15,126 nucleotides of DNA from Pseudomonadaceae bacterium UBA836 (GCA_002296055.1 DBHE01000107.1:1-15126); one strand, 5' to 3'. Positions 1-9,255 are shown, counted from the first letter of the stretch. The notes: generated from the letters alone by a model not told the origin. Numbers and translations: made by a program.

Positions 1-640
<640 letters not shown>

Positions 641-802
641 ATCAGAGCGCTGGATGCATTACCTCCAAGGTTGATATTCACAATGCCTTCCATAGATTCG
701 GACCATTGAACAGTCCGCGAGGTTCACTGCGCTATTGCCGCGGCTGACAAGACCGGCGCGCCTGCGTTGCAGAGCACCGGCCGATAAAGGCGCCGGCGAC
801 GC

Positions 803-1813
803 TCAAGCGTTCAGCGCAACCGCGCGCACCAGGGTGCCGGCGCGCAATTTCAAGCGCTCTGCTGACTCAGCACCCACCACCAGTGTGCCGGCAGCTACGC
901 GCGCCGGGGCGGCAATCATGCGGCAATTGTCACGCCCGCGATTGGAGATGAGATAGGGCTCGGCTTCATCGCCCGGCGTACCGATAGCCAGCAGCAGGGT
1001 GCGGCTGTCGCGAATAGCGCGAATCTGTCCACGCTGCGCCTCCAGGGTGGCGCCGCCATCAAAGATGTCGATATAGCCCTGATAGCGCATGCCTTCTTCT
1101 TCCAGCACCAGCCGGCCCGCTTCAGAATCAGGGTGTACCTGCCCGATGGCGTCACGCGCTGCCTGACTCAAAAAGCAGGCGTAGAGCGGAAACTTGGGCA
1201 TCATTTCAGCGATAAAGGCCTTGTTCCCCAAACCGGTCAGATAGTCGGCATAGGCAAAGTCCATGCGGAAGAAATGCTGCCCCAGGCTGTCCCAGAAGGG
1301 TGAGCGATCATTCTCGCCTGCGCGACCGCGCATCTCCACAACCACCCTCTCGGAGAAATCCTGCGGCGCGTCTGCCATAAACATGAACCGCGCCTTCGAT
1401 AGCAGACGCGGCGAGTCGCCCGAGCGAAACTCAGGCGCAAGGAAGTAGGAACACAGCGCCGTGGCGCCGGTTAGATCATTGACCAGAAACAACGTTGGGT
1501 GCTGCCGGTACACGCCCAGCTCATCACTGGCCGCCACAGTCAGCCCCATGCGGTAGCTGTACCAGGGCTCGCGCAAGCCAGCTGCACCCAGCATCCCACT
1601 GGAGCCGACAATACGGCCGTCCATTGCCTCCAGCACCAACAAGTAGTCGGCGTCCGCCTGGGGCACCTGCCCGGCAAAGCTCTGCTCGATCAGCTGCAAG
1701 CGCTCACGCAGACGCTCCTCGCTGGCCGGCAGCGTGGTCAGCCCGGCGCCCGCACTTTGCGCCAGCGACAGCAACGCATCCAGATCTTGCAATGTGGCAG
1801 CCCGTACCAGCAT
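803..1813 (-). CDS. aruG: Arginine N-succinyltransferase, beta-type subunit AruG
   Basis: AstA/AruFG family acyltransferase, 336 residues, the normal length. With AruF it transfers succinyl from succinyl-CoA to the alpha-amino group of arginine (or ornithine), the first step of the AST catabolic pathway; cytoplasmic. Conserved family blocks are visible: MLVRAATLQDLDALLSLA at the N-terminus, SPFWDSLGQHFFRMDF at 171-186, and GYIDIFDGGATLEAQ at 246-260. The ATG follows the TGA stop of aruF after a single base, and AGGGGAG within the end of aruF serves as its ribosome binding site, so the two subunits are translationally coupled. The assignment to AruG rather than AruF rests on gene order and the GATLEAQ and FFRMDF variants. 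After its stop the next gene is alaS, not aruD; see findings. Confidence 0.93.
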   Translation of the reverse strand: MLVRAATLQDLDALLSLAQSAGAGLTTLPASEERLRERLQLIEQSFAGQVPQADADYLLVLEAMDGRIVGSSGMLGAAGLREPWYSYRMGLTVAASDELGVYRQHPTLFLVNDLTGATALCSYFLAPEFRSGDSPRLLSKARFMFMADAPQDFSERVVVEMRGRAGENDRSPFWDSLGQHFFRMDFAYADYLTGLGNKAFIAEMMPKFPLYACFLSQAARDAIGQVHPDSEAGRLVLEEEGMRYQGYIDIFDGGATLEAQRGQIRAIRDSRTLLLAIGTPGDEAEPYLISNRGRDNCRMIAAPARVAAGTLVVGAESAERLKLRAGTLVRAVALNA

Positions 1814-1814
1814 C

Positions 1815-2834
1815 TCAGTCTCCCCTAATCAGGCGCAGGCTATCACCCTCGGCGACACGCAAGGCCTGGGCAGTGGCGGCATCCAGCTGCAGTGGCTGAC
1901 CCGGCTGCCAGTCGAAGCGCAGGGCACAGGCACGAAAATCACACACCTTGGTATTGGCGACCAGCCACAGGTTGTCGCCGGCCTGCGGCTGACCTACCAC
2001 CACCTGCGCCAGCTGACTGTGGCGCACACTGGTCAGCATGGCGGTCCGCGCATTGACCACTGGCCCGCCGTCAAAAATATCGACGTAGTTATCGGTCTCG
2101 AATCCTTCATCCATGAGGATGTCGAACACATCCTGCACACTGGGATTGACCTGCCCGACTACTTCCTGAGCTTCATCAGACAACATGGGTACGTAGATCG
2201 GATAGCCCGGCATCAGCTCCGCCAGAAAGCCACGCCCGCGCTCGCTGCCGATGCGCTCAGCCTCGGCGTAGCTGACGGCGAAGAAATGACGACCCACCGC
2301 ATCCCAGAACGGCGCATTACCCTGGTCGTCACTGATACCGACCACCTCCACAGAGGTGGATTCAGCAAAGCGCTGGGGGTGACTAGCCATAAACAGTAGC
2401 CGACCGCGGGCGTTTAGCTGCAGTAGTTCAGGGCGGTGATAACCCTCACTCAGATGGTAACCCACCAGCAAGCTATGGCCGGTGAGGTCGTGGCAGAGCG
2501 ACAGCACGTGAATACGGTTGTGCAGCCCCAGCTCACGCGAGGCGTGCACAAACATTTCGTTGCGGAAGGTATAGAAAGGCGCACGAAAACCGGAGGCCGC
2601 AATGATGCCACTACAGCCAACCAGCGTGCCTGTCACGGTGTCTTCCAGCACAAAGAAGTAACGTTCTTCACCACTGAAGGTCACTTCCTCGGCCATGGAG
2701 GCTTCCGATGCTGCAAGGATATCGGCCAGCCGCTCACGACTAGCCGGCAGCGCGGTTACCCCAACCGGGCTCGCCGCCGCCAGGCGCTCGATCTGTGGCA
2801 GGTCCGCCGTCCTGCCCAAACGCAGCATCAGCAT
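1815..2834 (-). CDS. aruF: Arginine/ornithine N-succinyltransferase, alpha-type subunit AruF
   Basis: Paralogue and partner of AruG, 339 residues. The heteromeric enzyme succinylates arginine or ornithine using succinyl-CoA. Family landmarks are ASPVGVTALP at 21-30, EERYFFVLEDTVTGTLVGC at 56-74, FVHASRELGLHNRIHVLS at 95-112, APFWDAVGRHFF at 174-185 and NYVDIFDGGP at 249-258. GGGAG about 8 bases before the ATG at 2834 supports that start over a second ATG two codons later. It begins 18 bases after the aruC stop and ends one base before aruG, so aruC-aruF-aruG reads as one operon. It aligns with AruG along its whole length, as expected for an old tandem duplication. No missing motif or frame disruption is seen. 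Confidence 0.94.
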   Translation of the reverse strand: MLMLRLGRTADLPQIERLAAASPVGVTALPASRERLADILAASEASMAEEVTFSGEERYFFVLEDTVTGTLVGCSGIIAASGFRAPFYTFRNEMFVHASRELGLHNRIHVLSLCHDLTGHSLLVGYHLSEGYHRPELLQLNARGRLLFMASHPQRFAESTSVEVVGISDDQGNAPFWDAVGRHFFAVSYAEAERIGSERGRGFLAELMPGYPIYVPMLSDEAQEVVGQVNPSVQDVFDILMDEGFETDNYVDIFDGGPVVNARTAMLTSVRHSQLAQVVVGQPQAGDNLWLVANTKVCDFRACALRFDWQPGQPLQLDAATAQALRVAEGDSLRLIRGD

Positions 2835-2852
2835 CCAGTTCTCTCCCAGGGC

Positions 2853-4133
<1,281 letters not shown>

Positions 4134-4137
4134 TCAA

Positions 4138-5121
4138 TCAGGTACTGCTTTCTGCCGCCTGCTGCGCGCGGCGCTGGTTGCGATCTTCGCGCGGTGTGAC
4201 GCCGAAACAGTTGCGATAGGCACTGGAAAAATGCGGCCCGGATGAAAACCCACAGGACAGGCCTATCTGAATAATCGACTTACTGGTCTGCAACAGCATT
4301 TGGCGCGCCCGATTGAGCCGCAACTCCAGGTAATACTGCGACGGTACGCTGTTGAGATACTGCTTGAAAATGCGCTCCAGCTGCCGCCGAGACACGCAGA
4401 CGTGCCGAGCAATTTCGTCTGTGGTCAGCGGCTCTTCAATGTTGGACTCCATCAGAATGACCGCCTGGGTCAACTTGGGATGGCTACTGCCCAGCCGATT
4501 GCGCAGTGGCATACGTTGCCGCTCGCTACCGTCGCGGGTGCGCTCAATCACCAGGTCCTCGGCAACCAGGGCCGCCAGATCCTGTCCTTGCTCCTGCGCC
4601 AATACGCTGAGCAACAGGTCAGTGCTGGCAAGGCCGCCACTGCTGGTGGCTAGATTGGCGCTCTGCACAAATAGCTGGGTGACGGCCTCCACTTCCGGGA
4701 AGCGCTCGCGAAATTCGTCAAGCATGCGCCAGTGCACCGCGCAACGAGCGCCATCAAGTACACCGCACGCTGCCAGCACCGCGACGCCCGCCTCCAGGCC
4801 ACCGACCAGCACACCAGCAGCCACCCATTCGGCAAGCTGCGGCGCCAGCCAGTAGGGCAACGAGTCAACCGCATGCAGGTGCTCGGCCACCAACCACAGC
4901 TGGCTAAAACCGGCAGCGCAGTCCTGCAGCGGCGCGGGCTGCAACAGCAGACCATCCGCCGCGCGCACTGATTGCTCCTCAAGCGTGCAGCATTCGATCT
5001 GGTAAAGGGGCTCTTCGGCCATGCGATTGGCCGACAGCAGCACCGACAGCGCGGGCATCAGACTGCCAGGATGAGCGCCGGGCAGCAGCACGAAGACGAC
5101 TCGCCGCAGCTCAGTCGCCAT
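4138..5121 (-). CDS. argR: AraC-family arginine-responsive regulator ArgR (Pseudomonas type)
   Basis: Arginine-responsive activator/repressor of arginine catabolism, uptake and biosynthesis genes in Pseudomonas; unrelated to the hexameric E. coli ArgR. The 327 residues have a DJ-1/GATase1-like sensor half (about 1-190) and a C-terminal AraC DNA-binding domain with two helix-turn-helices, near 233-254 (TTDEIARHVCVSRRQLER) and 282-304 (SIIQIGLSCGFSSGPHFS). The block from 199 to 315, including ERQRMPLRNRLGSSHPKLTQ and the terminal TPREDRNQRR, is the signature of ArgR rather than of the related GbdR/CdhR/OruR regulators. The sensor half has GGLEAGV (107-113) where catalytic relatives carry a nucleophilic Cys, so it is a binding domain, not an enzyme. 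AGGA lies about 9 bases before the ATG. It precedes the aruCFG genes it is expected to control and probably shares their transcript. Confidence 0.93.
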   Translation of the reverse strand: MATELRRVVFVLLPGAHPGSLMPALSVLLSANRMAEEPLYQIECCTLEEQSVRAADGLLLQPAPLQDCAAGFSQLWLVAEHLHAVDSLPYWLAPQLAEWVAAGVLVGGLEAGVAVLAACGVLDGARCAVHWRMLDEFRERFPEVEAVTQLFVQSANLATSSGGLASTDLLLSVLAQEQGQDLAALVAEDLVIERTRDGSERQRMPLRNRLGSSHPKLTQAVILMESNIEEPLTTDEIARHVCVSRRQLERIFKQYLNSVPSQYYLELRLNRARQMLLQTSKSIIQIGLSCGFSSGPHFSSAYRNCFGVTPREDRNQRRAQQAAESST

Positions 5122-5237
5122 CTGTGTATGTCCTGCCAGGTTGAATGCTCACGCGCTTTTTCCGTCCGAGCCAGCAAAACCGCATTGTGCCATAAGGCCG
5201 GCAACCAATCACCGCAGTGCACCGCGCTTTGTGCAAC

Positions 5238-5269
5238 AAAAAAGGCGCCTTCCTTACGGAAGACGCCTT
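5238..5269 (-). terminator. Intrinsic terminator of the thiolase gene
   Basis: Hairpin with arms AAGGCG (5242-5247) and CGCCTT (5264-5269), one mismatch, then an inner stem CTTCC/GGAAG (5249-5253, 5258-5262) closing a TTAC loop. Read on the minus strand it is followed by a run of six T (5243-5238), the classic rho-independent arrangement. It lies about 35 bases after the thiolase stop and before argR, so argR needs its own promoter within 5122-5237. I could not place a convincing one there. Confidence 0.9.
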
Positions 5270-5302
5270 CTGTCATCGGGGCCGCTGACGCGGCCGCGCC
5301 GA

Positions 5303-6490
5303 TCAGCCGCGATAGGCTTCGAACAGGCCGGTTGCGCCCATGCCACCACCAACACACATGGTGACGATGCCATAACGCTTGCCGCGACGCTGCAGCTCAC
5401 GAACCAGGTGACCCACCTGACGCGAACCAGTCATACCGAACGGGTGGCCAATGGAGATAGAGCCGCCGTTGACGTTGTACTTCTCGTTGTCGATCTTCAG
5501 GAAGTCACGAGCGTACAGGCACTGGGAAGCAAAGGCTTCGTTCAGCTCCCACAGATCGATGTCTTCGACAGTCAGACCGCGAGACTTCAGCAGCTTCGGC
5601 ACGGAGTAAACCGGACCAATGCCCATCTCGTCAGGCTCGCAACCAGCAACGGTGAAGCCACGGAAGTAGGCCAGCGGCTTCAGGCCCAGCTCCAGCGCCT
5701 TGTCCAGGCTCATGACCAGGGTCATGGAAGCGCCGTCAGACAGCTGAGAGGCGTTACCGGCAGTCACGGAACCGTCTTCGGCAAACACCGGCTTCAGGCT
5801 GTTCAGGCCTTCGATGGTGGTGTCAGGGCGGTTGCAGTCGTCGCCTTCAACAACGCCGTCAACGATGGTAATTTCGCCAGTAGCCTTGTCCTGAACCTGA
5901 TACTTGACGTTCATCGGCACGATTTCGTCGTCGAACAGACCTTCGGCCTGAGCGCGGGCAGTACGCTGCTGGCTCTGCAGTGCGTAGTTGTCCTGCTGTT
6001 CACGTGTAACGTTGTAGCGGCGCGCAACGATCTCGGCAGTCTGACCCATCGGGTAGTAGATGCCCGGGAAGTCTTTTTCCAGGATCGGGTTGACGAAGTT
6101 GTCAGTGTTGCGGCTCTTGGCAGTCATGGTGATGGACTCAACACCACCAGCAACGATGGCGTCAGAACAGCCGGAAGCAACCTGGTTGGCAGCGATGGCG
6201 ATCGCCTGCAGACCGGAGGAGCAGTAGCGGTTCAGGGTCATACCAGCAACGTCGATGCCCATTTTGGACAGCACGGCAACGTTACGGCCGATGTTGTGAC
6301 CTTGAGCGCCTTCGTTGGAGCCGGCACCGACGATGCAGTCGTCGATCATCTTGGGGTCAATGCCCGTGCGCTCAATCAGCGCGTTGACACAGTGGGCCGC
6401 CATGTCATCCGGACGGGTCATGTTGAACTTGCCGCGGAAGGACTTGGCCAGACCGGTGCGGACGCTGTCGACGATTACGACTTCACGCAT
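5303..6490 (-). CDS. Thiolase family protein (acetyl-CoA C-acyltransferase)
   Basis: Acyl-CoA thiolase, 395 residues, the normal length for the family. It condenses or cleaves 3-ketoacyl-CoA and acetyl-CoA in fatty acid degradation or acetoacetyl-CoA metabolism; cytoplasmic tetramer by family. The catalytic set is complete: acylated Cys90 in NRYCSSGLQ, NEAF near 317-320, His349 in GHPFGMTGSRQ and Cys379 in TMCVGGGMGATG. GAGG about 9 bases before the ATG supports the start. Codon choice (TCT, GCT, GTT and CGT mixed with CTG and AAC) suggests strong expression. The sequence alone does not tell biosynthetic (AtoB/PhaA) from degradative (FadA) substrate range. It is not next to a fadB-like gene, so I give no symbol. 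It ends in a strong terminator, and an SDR gene lies 152 bases upstream on the same strand. Confidence 0.93.
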   Translation of the reverse strand: MREVVIVDSVRTGLAKSFRGKFNMTRPDDMAAHCVNALIERTGIDPKMIDDCIVGAGSNEGAQGHNIGRNVAVLSKMGIDVAGMTLNRYCSSGLQAIAIAANQVASGCSDAIVAGGVESITMTAKSRNTDNFVNPILEKDFPGIYYPMGQTAEIVARRYNVTREQQDNYALQSQQRTARAQAEGLFDDEIVPMNVKYQVQDKATGEITIVDGVVEGDDCNRPDTTIEGLNSLKPVFAEDGSVTAGNASQLSDGASMTLVMSLDKALELGLKPLAYFRGFTVAGCEPDEMGIGPVYSVPKLLKSRGLTVEDIDLWELNEAFASQCLYARDFLKIDNEKYNVNGGSISIGHPFGMTGSRQVGHLVRELQRRGKRYGIVTMCVGGGMGATGLFEAYRG

Positions 6491-6522
6491 TGCGATAACC
6501 TCATTGCTTGCCTAGGGGTTCA

Positions 6523-6537
6523 GACGGGCAACCCGTC
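6523..6537. promoter_or_regulatory. Short perfect inverted repeat upstream of the thiolase gene
   Basis: GACGGG-CAA-CCCGTC, six-base perfect arms with a three-base centre, 33 bases before the thiolase ATG. Read on the minus strand it overlaps a TTGACG that resembles a -35 hexamer, so it could be an operator or simply a leader hairpin. No T-tract follows on either strand, so it is not a terminator. It does not match the PsrA fatty-acid regulator pattern. Low confidence as a functional site. Confidence 0.3.
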
Positions 6538-6597
6538 AAAGGTCGCCAAGCATACTGCCCCAAGGCCACAACAGGAAACACAATAGACACAGCTGAT

Positions 6598-6636
6598 AAA
6601 ACGCCATAGTCCGCCGACAGACGGCTGCCGACGGAC
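6598..6636 (-). terminator. Weak candidate terminator after the SDR gene
   Basis: Imperfect hairpin with outer arms GTCCG (6609-6613) and CGGAC (6632-6636), further inner pairs and two mismatches. On the minus strand it is followed about ten bases later by TTTT (6601-6598). It lies just after the SDR stop at 6643. The mismatches and the distance to the T run make it a poor intrinsic terminator, and readthrough into the thiolase gene is possible. Confidence 0.3.
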
Positions 6637-6642
6637 CGGCCT

Positions 6643-7455
6643 TCAGTTGACGGGCACGCGCTTGGCCGCCAGACGGAACATTTCGTCGTAGATAACCTGC
6701 GGATTAGCGCGTTTTTGCTCCAGCGCCAGCCGCCCGCGCTCATGCGGCAGAATCATGAACTGATCAGCCTCACTCTCGCGATAGGTGATATCCGCCACAT
6801 CGGCAGCACTGATGGGGGAGTTTTCCAGCAGTTTGGCCATATCGTCGCGTGCCTGAGTGTCCGGCCCATGGTACGAGGCCAGCAGGTTGGTCTGGAAAAA
6901 TGACGGACACAGCACACTCACCTTGATGCCCAGTGGGTGCAGCTCTGCCAAGAGACTCTCCGAGAGCGCCACCACACCAGCCTTGGCCACATTGTAATTA
7001 CTCATGCCCGGCGTCTGGATGTGGGCAGCCATGGATGCCACGTTGATGATGCGACCACTGCCCTGACGCATAAACAGCGGCATGAACGCCTTGCAGCCCT
7101 TAACCACGCCCATCAAGTTGATGCAGATCTGCGAGTCCCAGTCTTCCAGCGACAGATCCCAGAACAGACCGCCAGAGGCAATGCCCGCGTTGTTGATCAG
7201 CACATCAACCCCGTTCAGACGCTCATCACAGCTCTGGGCCAAGGCTGCCAGCTGGCTGAAGTCGCGCACATCACAGCGCTGGGTGAAGGCCCACCCGCCC
7301 GCGGCGGTCGCCATGCGACGCGTTTCTTCCAGACCCTGATCGTTGATATCTGCCAGCGCCAGCCTTGCGCCCTCGCGCGCATAACGCAGCGCCAGTTCAC
7401 GACCCAGGCCGCTACCAGCACCGGTAATCACCACCCGCTGTCCTGTTGCTTGCAT
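6643..7455 (-). CDS. Short-chain dehydrogenase/reductase (SDR), classical type
   Basis: NAD(P)-dependent oxidoreductase, 270 residues, of unknown substrate. The Rossmann cofactor motif TGAGSGLG is at 11-18, an acidic/polar stretch LADIND follows strand 2 (about 34-39), NNAG is at 88-91, and the catalytic tetrad reads Asn113, Ser141, Tyr154 and Lys158 (YNVAK). Asp36 at the end of strand 2 suggests NAD(H) preference, an inference from known SDRs. AGGGGA shortly before the ATG supports the start. The C-terminal part after about 200 (ISAADVAD onward, RGRLALEQKRANPQVI) resembles SDR proteins often annotated simply as SDR family oxidoreductase. It shares strand and neighbourhood with the thiolase gene, so an acyl-CoA or keto-acyl role is conceivable but unproven. 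All key residues are intact. Confidence 0.92.
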   Translation of the reverse strand: MQATGQRVVITGAGSGLGRELALRYAREGARLALADINDQGLEETRRMATAAGGWAFTQRCDVRDFSQLAALAQSCDERLNGVDVLINNAGIASGGLFWDLSLEDWDSQICINLMGVVKGCKAFMPLFMRQGSGRIINVASMAAHIQTPGMSNYNVAKAGVVALSESLLAELHPLGIKVSVLCPSFFQTNLLASYHGPDTQARDDMAKLLENSPISAADVADITYRESEADQFMILPHERGRLALEQKRANPQVIYDEMFRLAAKRVPVN

Positions 7456-7577
7456 GCTATCCCCTTACCTGTTGTTCTTGTTGTGGCACAGGCGATGACC
7501 TGTTCTGGGCAGTCTAGCGAGCCGTCGCATCGGCACCAGCGCTAAACGAGGATAATAAAATCTGTGAATGCGCGACC

Positions 7578-8219
7578 CTATTTGGCAGCGCTGTCGGTGT
7601 CCGATAGATAGTTCTGCTGATAACGCGCCTGACCCATGGCGCGAATCTGCCCCTCGATCAGCGCTTCAAAGGGCGCCAGCAGCGCGCGCTTGTCAAAACC
7701 CTGGTGCAATATCGAGAGCGCTTCGGCGCCCGCCTCGATGGTGGACAACGCGCCCGGTTGCGGCACTTTGCGCAACCGATAACGACTGATCAGCCCCGCC
7801 GGCAGGCGCACCTGCGGCAGCGATTGCAAAATCGGATTGAGGTAAACCAGCTTACGCGCCTTGCGCCAGGTGCCATCGAGCAGCACCAACCGCCGGGGGC
7901 GCAGATCAGCCGGTGCCGGCGCTAAGACCTGCGCCTGCTCGCCAGGAAAAAGCAGTTCGTTACGCCACCGCGGGTCCTGCAGACGACGCATCCAGGCCGG
8001 GTGCTGCTGCAACGACTCGGTCACCAGCAAATGAGCGTTAACCAACCCAGGCACCAACAGGCGAGCCGTATTGAGCGCATGGGAGGCTTCATCAGGGTGC
8101 TGAATCACCAGCAATTGGGTTGCCGGCCACAAACGAGGGATCAATGAACACAGGCACTGAGCCTGTGGTCGAGCACACACCCGGCAGCGAACGCGGCCGG
8201 CTGAAGAGTTGACAGACAT
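7578..8219 (-). CDS. DTW-domain tRNA-uridine aminocarboxypropyltransferase (TapT-like)
   Basis: DTW-domain protein of the TapT/YfiP (TuaA) type. In E. coli this family moves the 3-amino-3-carboxypropyl group of S-adenosylmethionine onto uridine 47 of tRNA to make acp3U. From this start the 213 residues have four cysteines at 12, 15, 22 and 24 (RCRVCARPQAQCLC), probably metal-binding, HPDE at 41-44, and the family signature as LLDGTWRKARKL with DGTW at 115-118. An in-frame ATG at 8249 would add ten residues (MGNHRRWLSL). Neither start has a strong ribosome site, and I prefer 8219 because the extension looks unconserved. It lies between ccoM and the SDR gene on the same strand. No terminator is visible after ccoM, so cotranscription is possible. 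Domain call strong; exact tRNA target inferred from family. Confidence 0.88.
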   Translation of the reverse strand: MSVNSSAGRVRCRVCARPQAQCLCSLIPRLWPATQLLVIQHPDEASHALNTARLLVPGLVNAHLLVTESLQQHPAWMRRLQDPRWRNELLFPGEQAQVLAPAPADLRPRRLVLLDGTWRKARKLVYLNPILQSLPQVRLPAGLISRYRLRKVPQPGALSTIEAGAEALSILHQGFDKRALLAPFEALIEGQIRAMGQARYQQNYLSDTDSAAK

Positions 8220-8314
8220 AAGGGATAACCAACGGCGGTGGTTACCCATTATGCCCGCTGCGGCAAGCTCAGGTCAGCTCCGGCCCAAGCCTGATGCGAC
8301 TATCGCGCCCGCTC

Positions 8315-8431
8315 TTACTTGGCCTTCTTCTTGTGTGCGTCGCGCCAGATAAACACCCCCACGCCGCCCAAGAAAGCCACCATCAAACCCACTGTAATGA
8401 CACCGGCAATGACTGCTTCATCAACGTACAT
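8315..8431 (-). CDS. ccoM: cbb3-type cytochrome c oxidase small subunit CcoM
   Basis: A 38-residue single-pass membrane protein. It begins MYVDEAVIAGVITVGLMVAF, continues through a Gly-rich helix to GVFIWRDAH and ends in a basic tail KKKAK. This pattern (short acidic N-terminus, one hydrophobic helix of about 22 residues, W-R/K-D, then lysines) matches CcoM, the assembly and stability subunit of the Pseudomonas stutzeri cbb3 oxidase, from memory of that family. A very strong ribosome site, AGGAGGTG, stands just before the ATG at 8431, so the gene is translated well despite its size. The basic tail after the helix suggests a cytoplasmic C-terminus by the positive-inside rule. An ANR/FNR-type box upstream fits regulation together with other cbb3 genes at low oxygen. 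The ccoNOQP genes are not in this window. Confidence 0.85.
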   Translation of the reverse strand: MYVDEAVIAGVITVGLMVAFLGGVGVFIWRDAHKKKAK

Positions 8432-8453
8432 AACCCACCTCCTGCGTTAGCAA

Positions 8454-8503
8454 TGACTGCAGGTTATGCCTTGCGGGCTGTAGGGTTATTGACGAGGGTC
8501 AAT
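8454..8503 (-). promoter_or_regulatory. ANR/FNR-type box and promoter of ccoM
   Basis: A perfect palindrome ATTGAC-GAGG-GTCAAT at 8488-8503 fits the ANR/FNR pattern TTGAY-N4-RTCAA. Reading on the minus strand, a CATAAC hexamer (8468-8463) lies downstream as a possible -10. If the box is centred at -41.5, the usual class II activator position, transcription would start near 8454 and the -10 would fall where CATAAC is. ccoM would then have a leader of about 23 bases containing its Shine-Dalgarno. ANR is the low-oxygen regulator of pseudomonads, and cbb3 genes are known members of its regulon. The spacing argument is mine; binding is not shown. Confidence 0.72.
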
Positions 8504-8513
8504 AGAGCGGGAG

Positions 8514-8693
8514 CTACTTCTTCTTTTTGTTGCGGCGATTCTTTTTGCCAGCCTTGCTGCCAGCTGGCAGCGGCAACGCGCGCGCAAATGCATCGCGCAT
8601 GGCCTCCAGGCGGGCATCGTGAATATCGTGAATCCGTTGACGACGGGCTTCACCCAAATCGATCACATCACCATTGCGGTTTTCGTCGGTCAT
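8514..8693 (-). CDS. Small hypothetical protein with Lys/Arg-rich tail
   Basis: A 59-residue soluble protein that I cannot assign to a named family, though it resembles small conserved Pseudomonas hypotheticals. It starts MTDENRNGDVIDLGEARRQR, then has an amphipathic, probably helical part (IHDIHDARLEAMRDAFARAL), a short Pro-rich turn PLPAG, and ends in KKNRRNKKKK. There is no signal peptide or membrane segment. The strongly basic tail after an acidic start suggests nucleic acid or ribosome contact, which is inference only. An in-frame ATG at 8705 would add MSGV; neither start has a good ribosome site. It lies upstream of the ccoM promoter on the same strand. Its coding periodicity and the clean fit between neighbours support a real gene. 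Confidence 0.7.
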   Translation of the reverse strand: MTDENRNGDVIDLGEARRQRIHDIHDARLEAMRDAFARALPLPAGSKAGKKNRRNKKKK

Positions 8694-8752
8694 GACTCCA
8701 CTCATCGGTTCCGGGACGCACCGACCATCGGGGCTTCCCTAAACCCAGACTA

Positions 8753-9028
8753 TCAAACTTCAATATCGACCAGCAGCCCCTTATCCGGCAGGTCCAGCTC
8801 CTCGCCATCTTGCGCCTGCGCCCTTTGCCGAGCAGGCTCCCGTCGGGCAGAGGCCTTACGCTTACCACGCCTGCGCTCCGGCCAGCGCCCACGATCACTG
8901 TGGCGACGCTCAACCTGCGGGGTTGCCGCGTCATGCAGCGGTTCACTGGCCGCCGAGGGCTTCACCTCGCGACTGGTTTTTACCGCATCGTTCTGGGCGC
9001 CGGCTGGCGGCAATCCGGGTATCAGCAT
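8753..9028 (-). CDS. Hypothetical Arg-rich, low-complexity protein
   Basis: A 91-residue protein that I do not recognise by function. It begins MLIPGLPPAGAQ, has a polar middle, then a strongly basic stretch from about 40 to 72 (ERRHSDRGRWPERRRGKRK and RREPARQRAQ), and ends in an acidic and hydrophobic DGEELDLPDKGLLVDIEV. Similar short proteins with an MLxPGL start and an Arg-rich core occur in Pseudomonas genomes, as far as I recall. I chose the ATG at 9028 because AGGG lies about 8 bases upstream. The in-frame ATG at 9049 has only a T-rich stretch before it. It has no membrane segment and looks largely disordered. It is divergent from rapA, and 227 bases separate the two starts. About 60 bases of non-coding DNA follow it before the next gene. 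Confidence 0.65.
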   Translation of the reverse strand: MLIPGLPPAGAQNDAVKTSREVKPSAASEPLHDAATPQVERRHSDRGRWPERRRGKRKASARREPARQRAQAQDGEELDLPDKGLLVDIEV

Positions 9029-9192
9029 GGTCCATTCCCTAAGTGGCATCCGTAAAAAAACGACCGACTACACTGTTGTATCGACTGCCAAATCCTTGTC
9101 TTTATGCATACGAAAGTGACGCAACGCACAAATTGCACATTTTTTGACCAACTCAACTGTCCCACCAGCGCCAACCAAAGGCAAGTCGCCGG

Positions 9193-9228
9193 TTCCGGGA
9201 TGGCAGGTGATCGGGTACGATATGCGCC
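9193..9228 (+). promoter_or_regulatory. Weak candidate rapA promoter
   Basis: TACGAT at 9216-9221 could be a -10, with TTCCGG 17 bases upstream as a poor -35, giving a leader of about 28 bases before the rapA ATG. A better -35-like TTGACC at 9144-9149 has no matching -10. The rest of 9029-9192 is A/T-richer than its surroundings and includes TACA-CTGT-TGTA at about 9068-9079. No gene is seen in it. Confidence 0.3.
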
Positions 9229-9255
9229 CTTTTTCGGCACCATCAGGAGAGTGGC

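Noticed and set aside
755-800. Terminator after aruG
   Set aside because: GC-rich imperfect repeats are present but there is no T-tract, and the pairing is broken by mismatches.
5141-6586. 481-codon open frame antisense to the thiolase gene
   Set aside because: It covers the thiolase gene on the opposite strand, runs through its terminator, and shows no domain or ribosome site.
9068-9079. TACA-CTGT-TGTA as a regulator binding site
   Set aside because: Only four-base arms; expected by chance at this length and not linked to a clear promoter.
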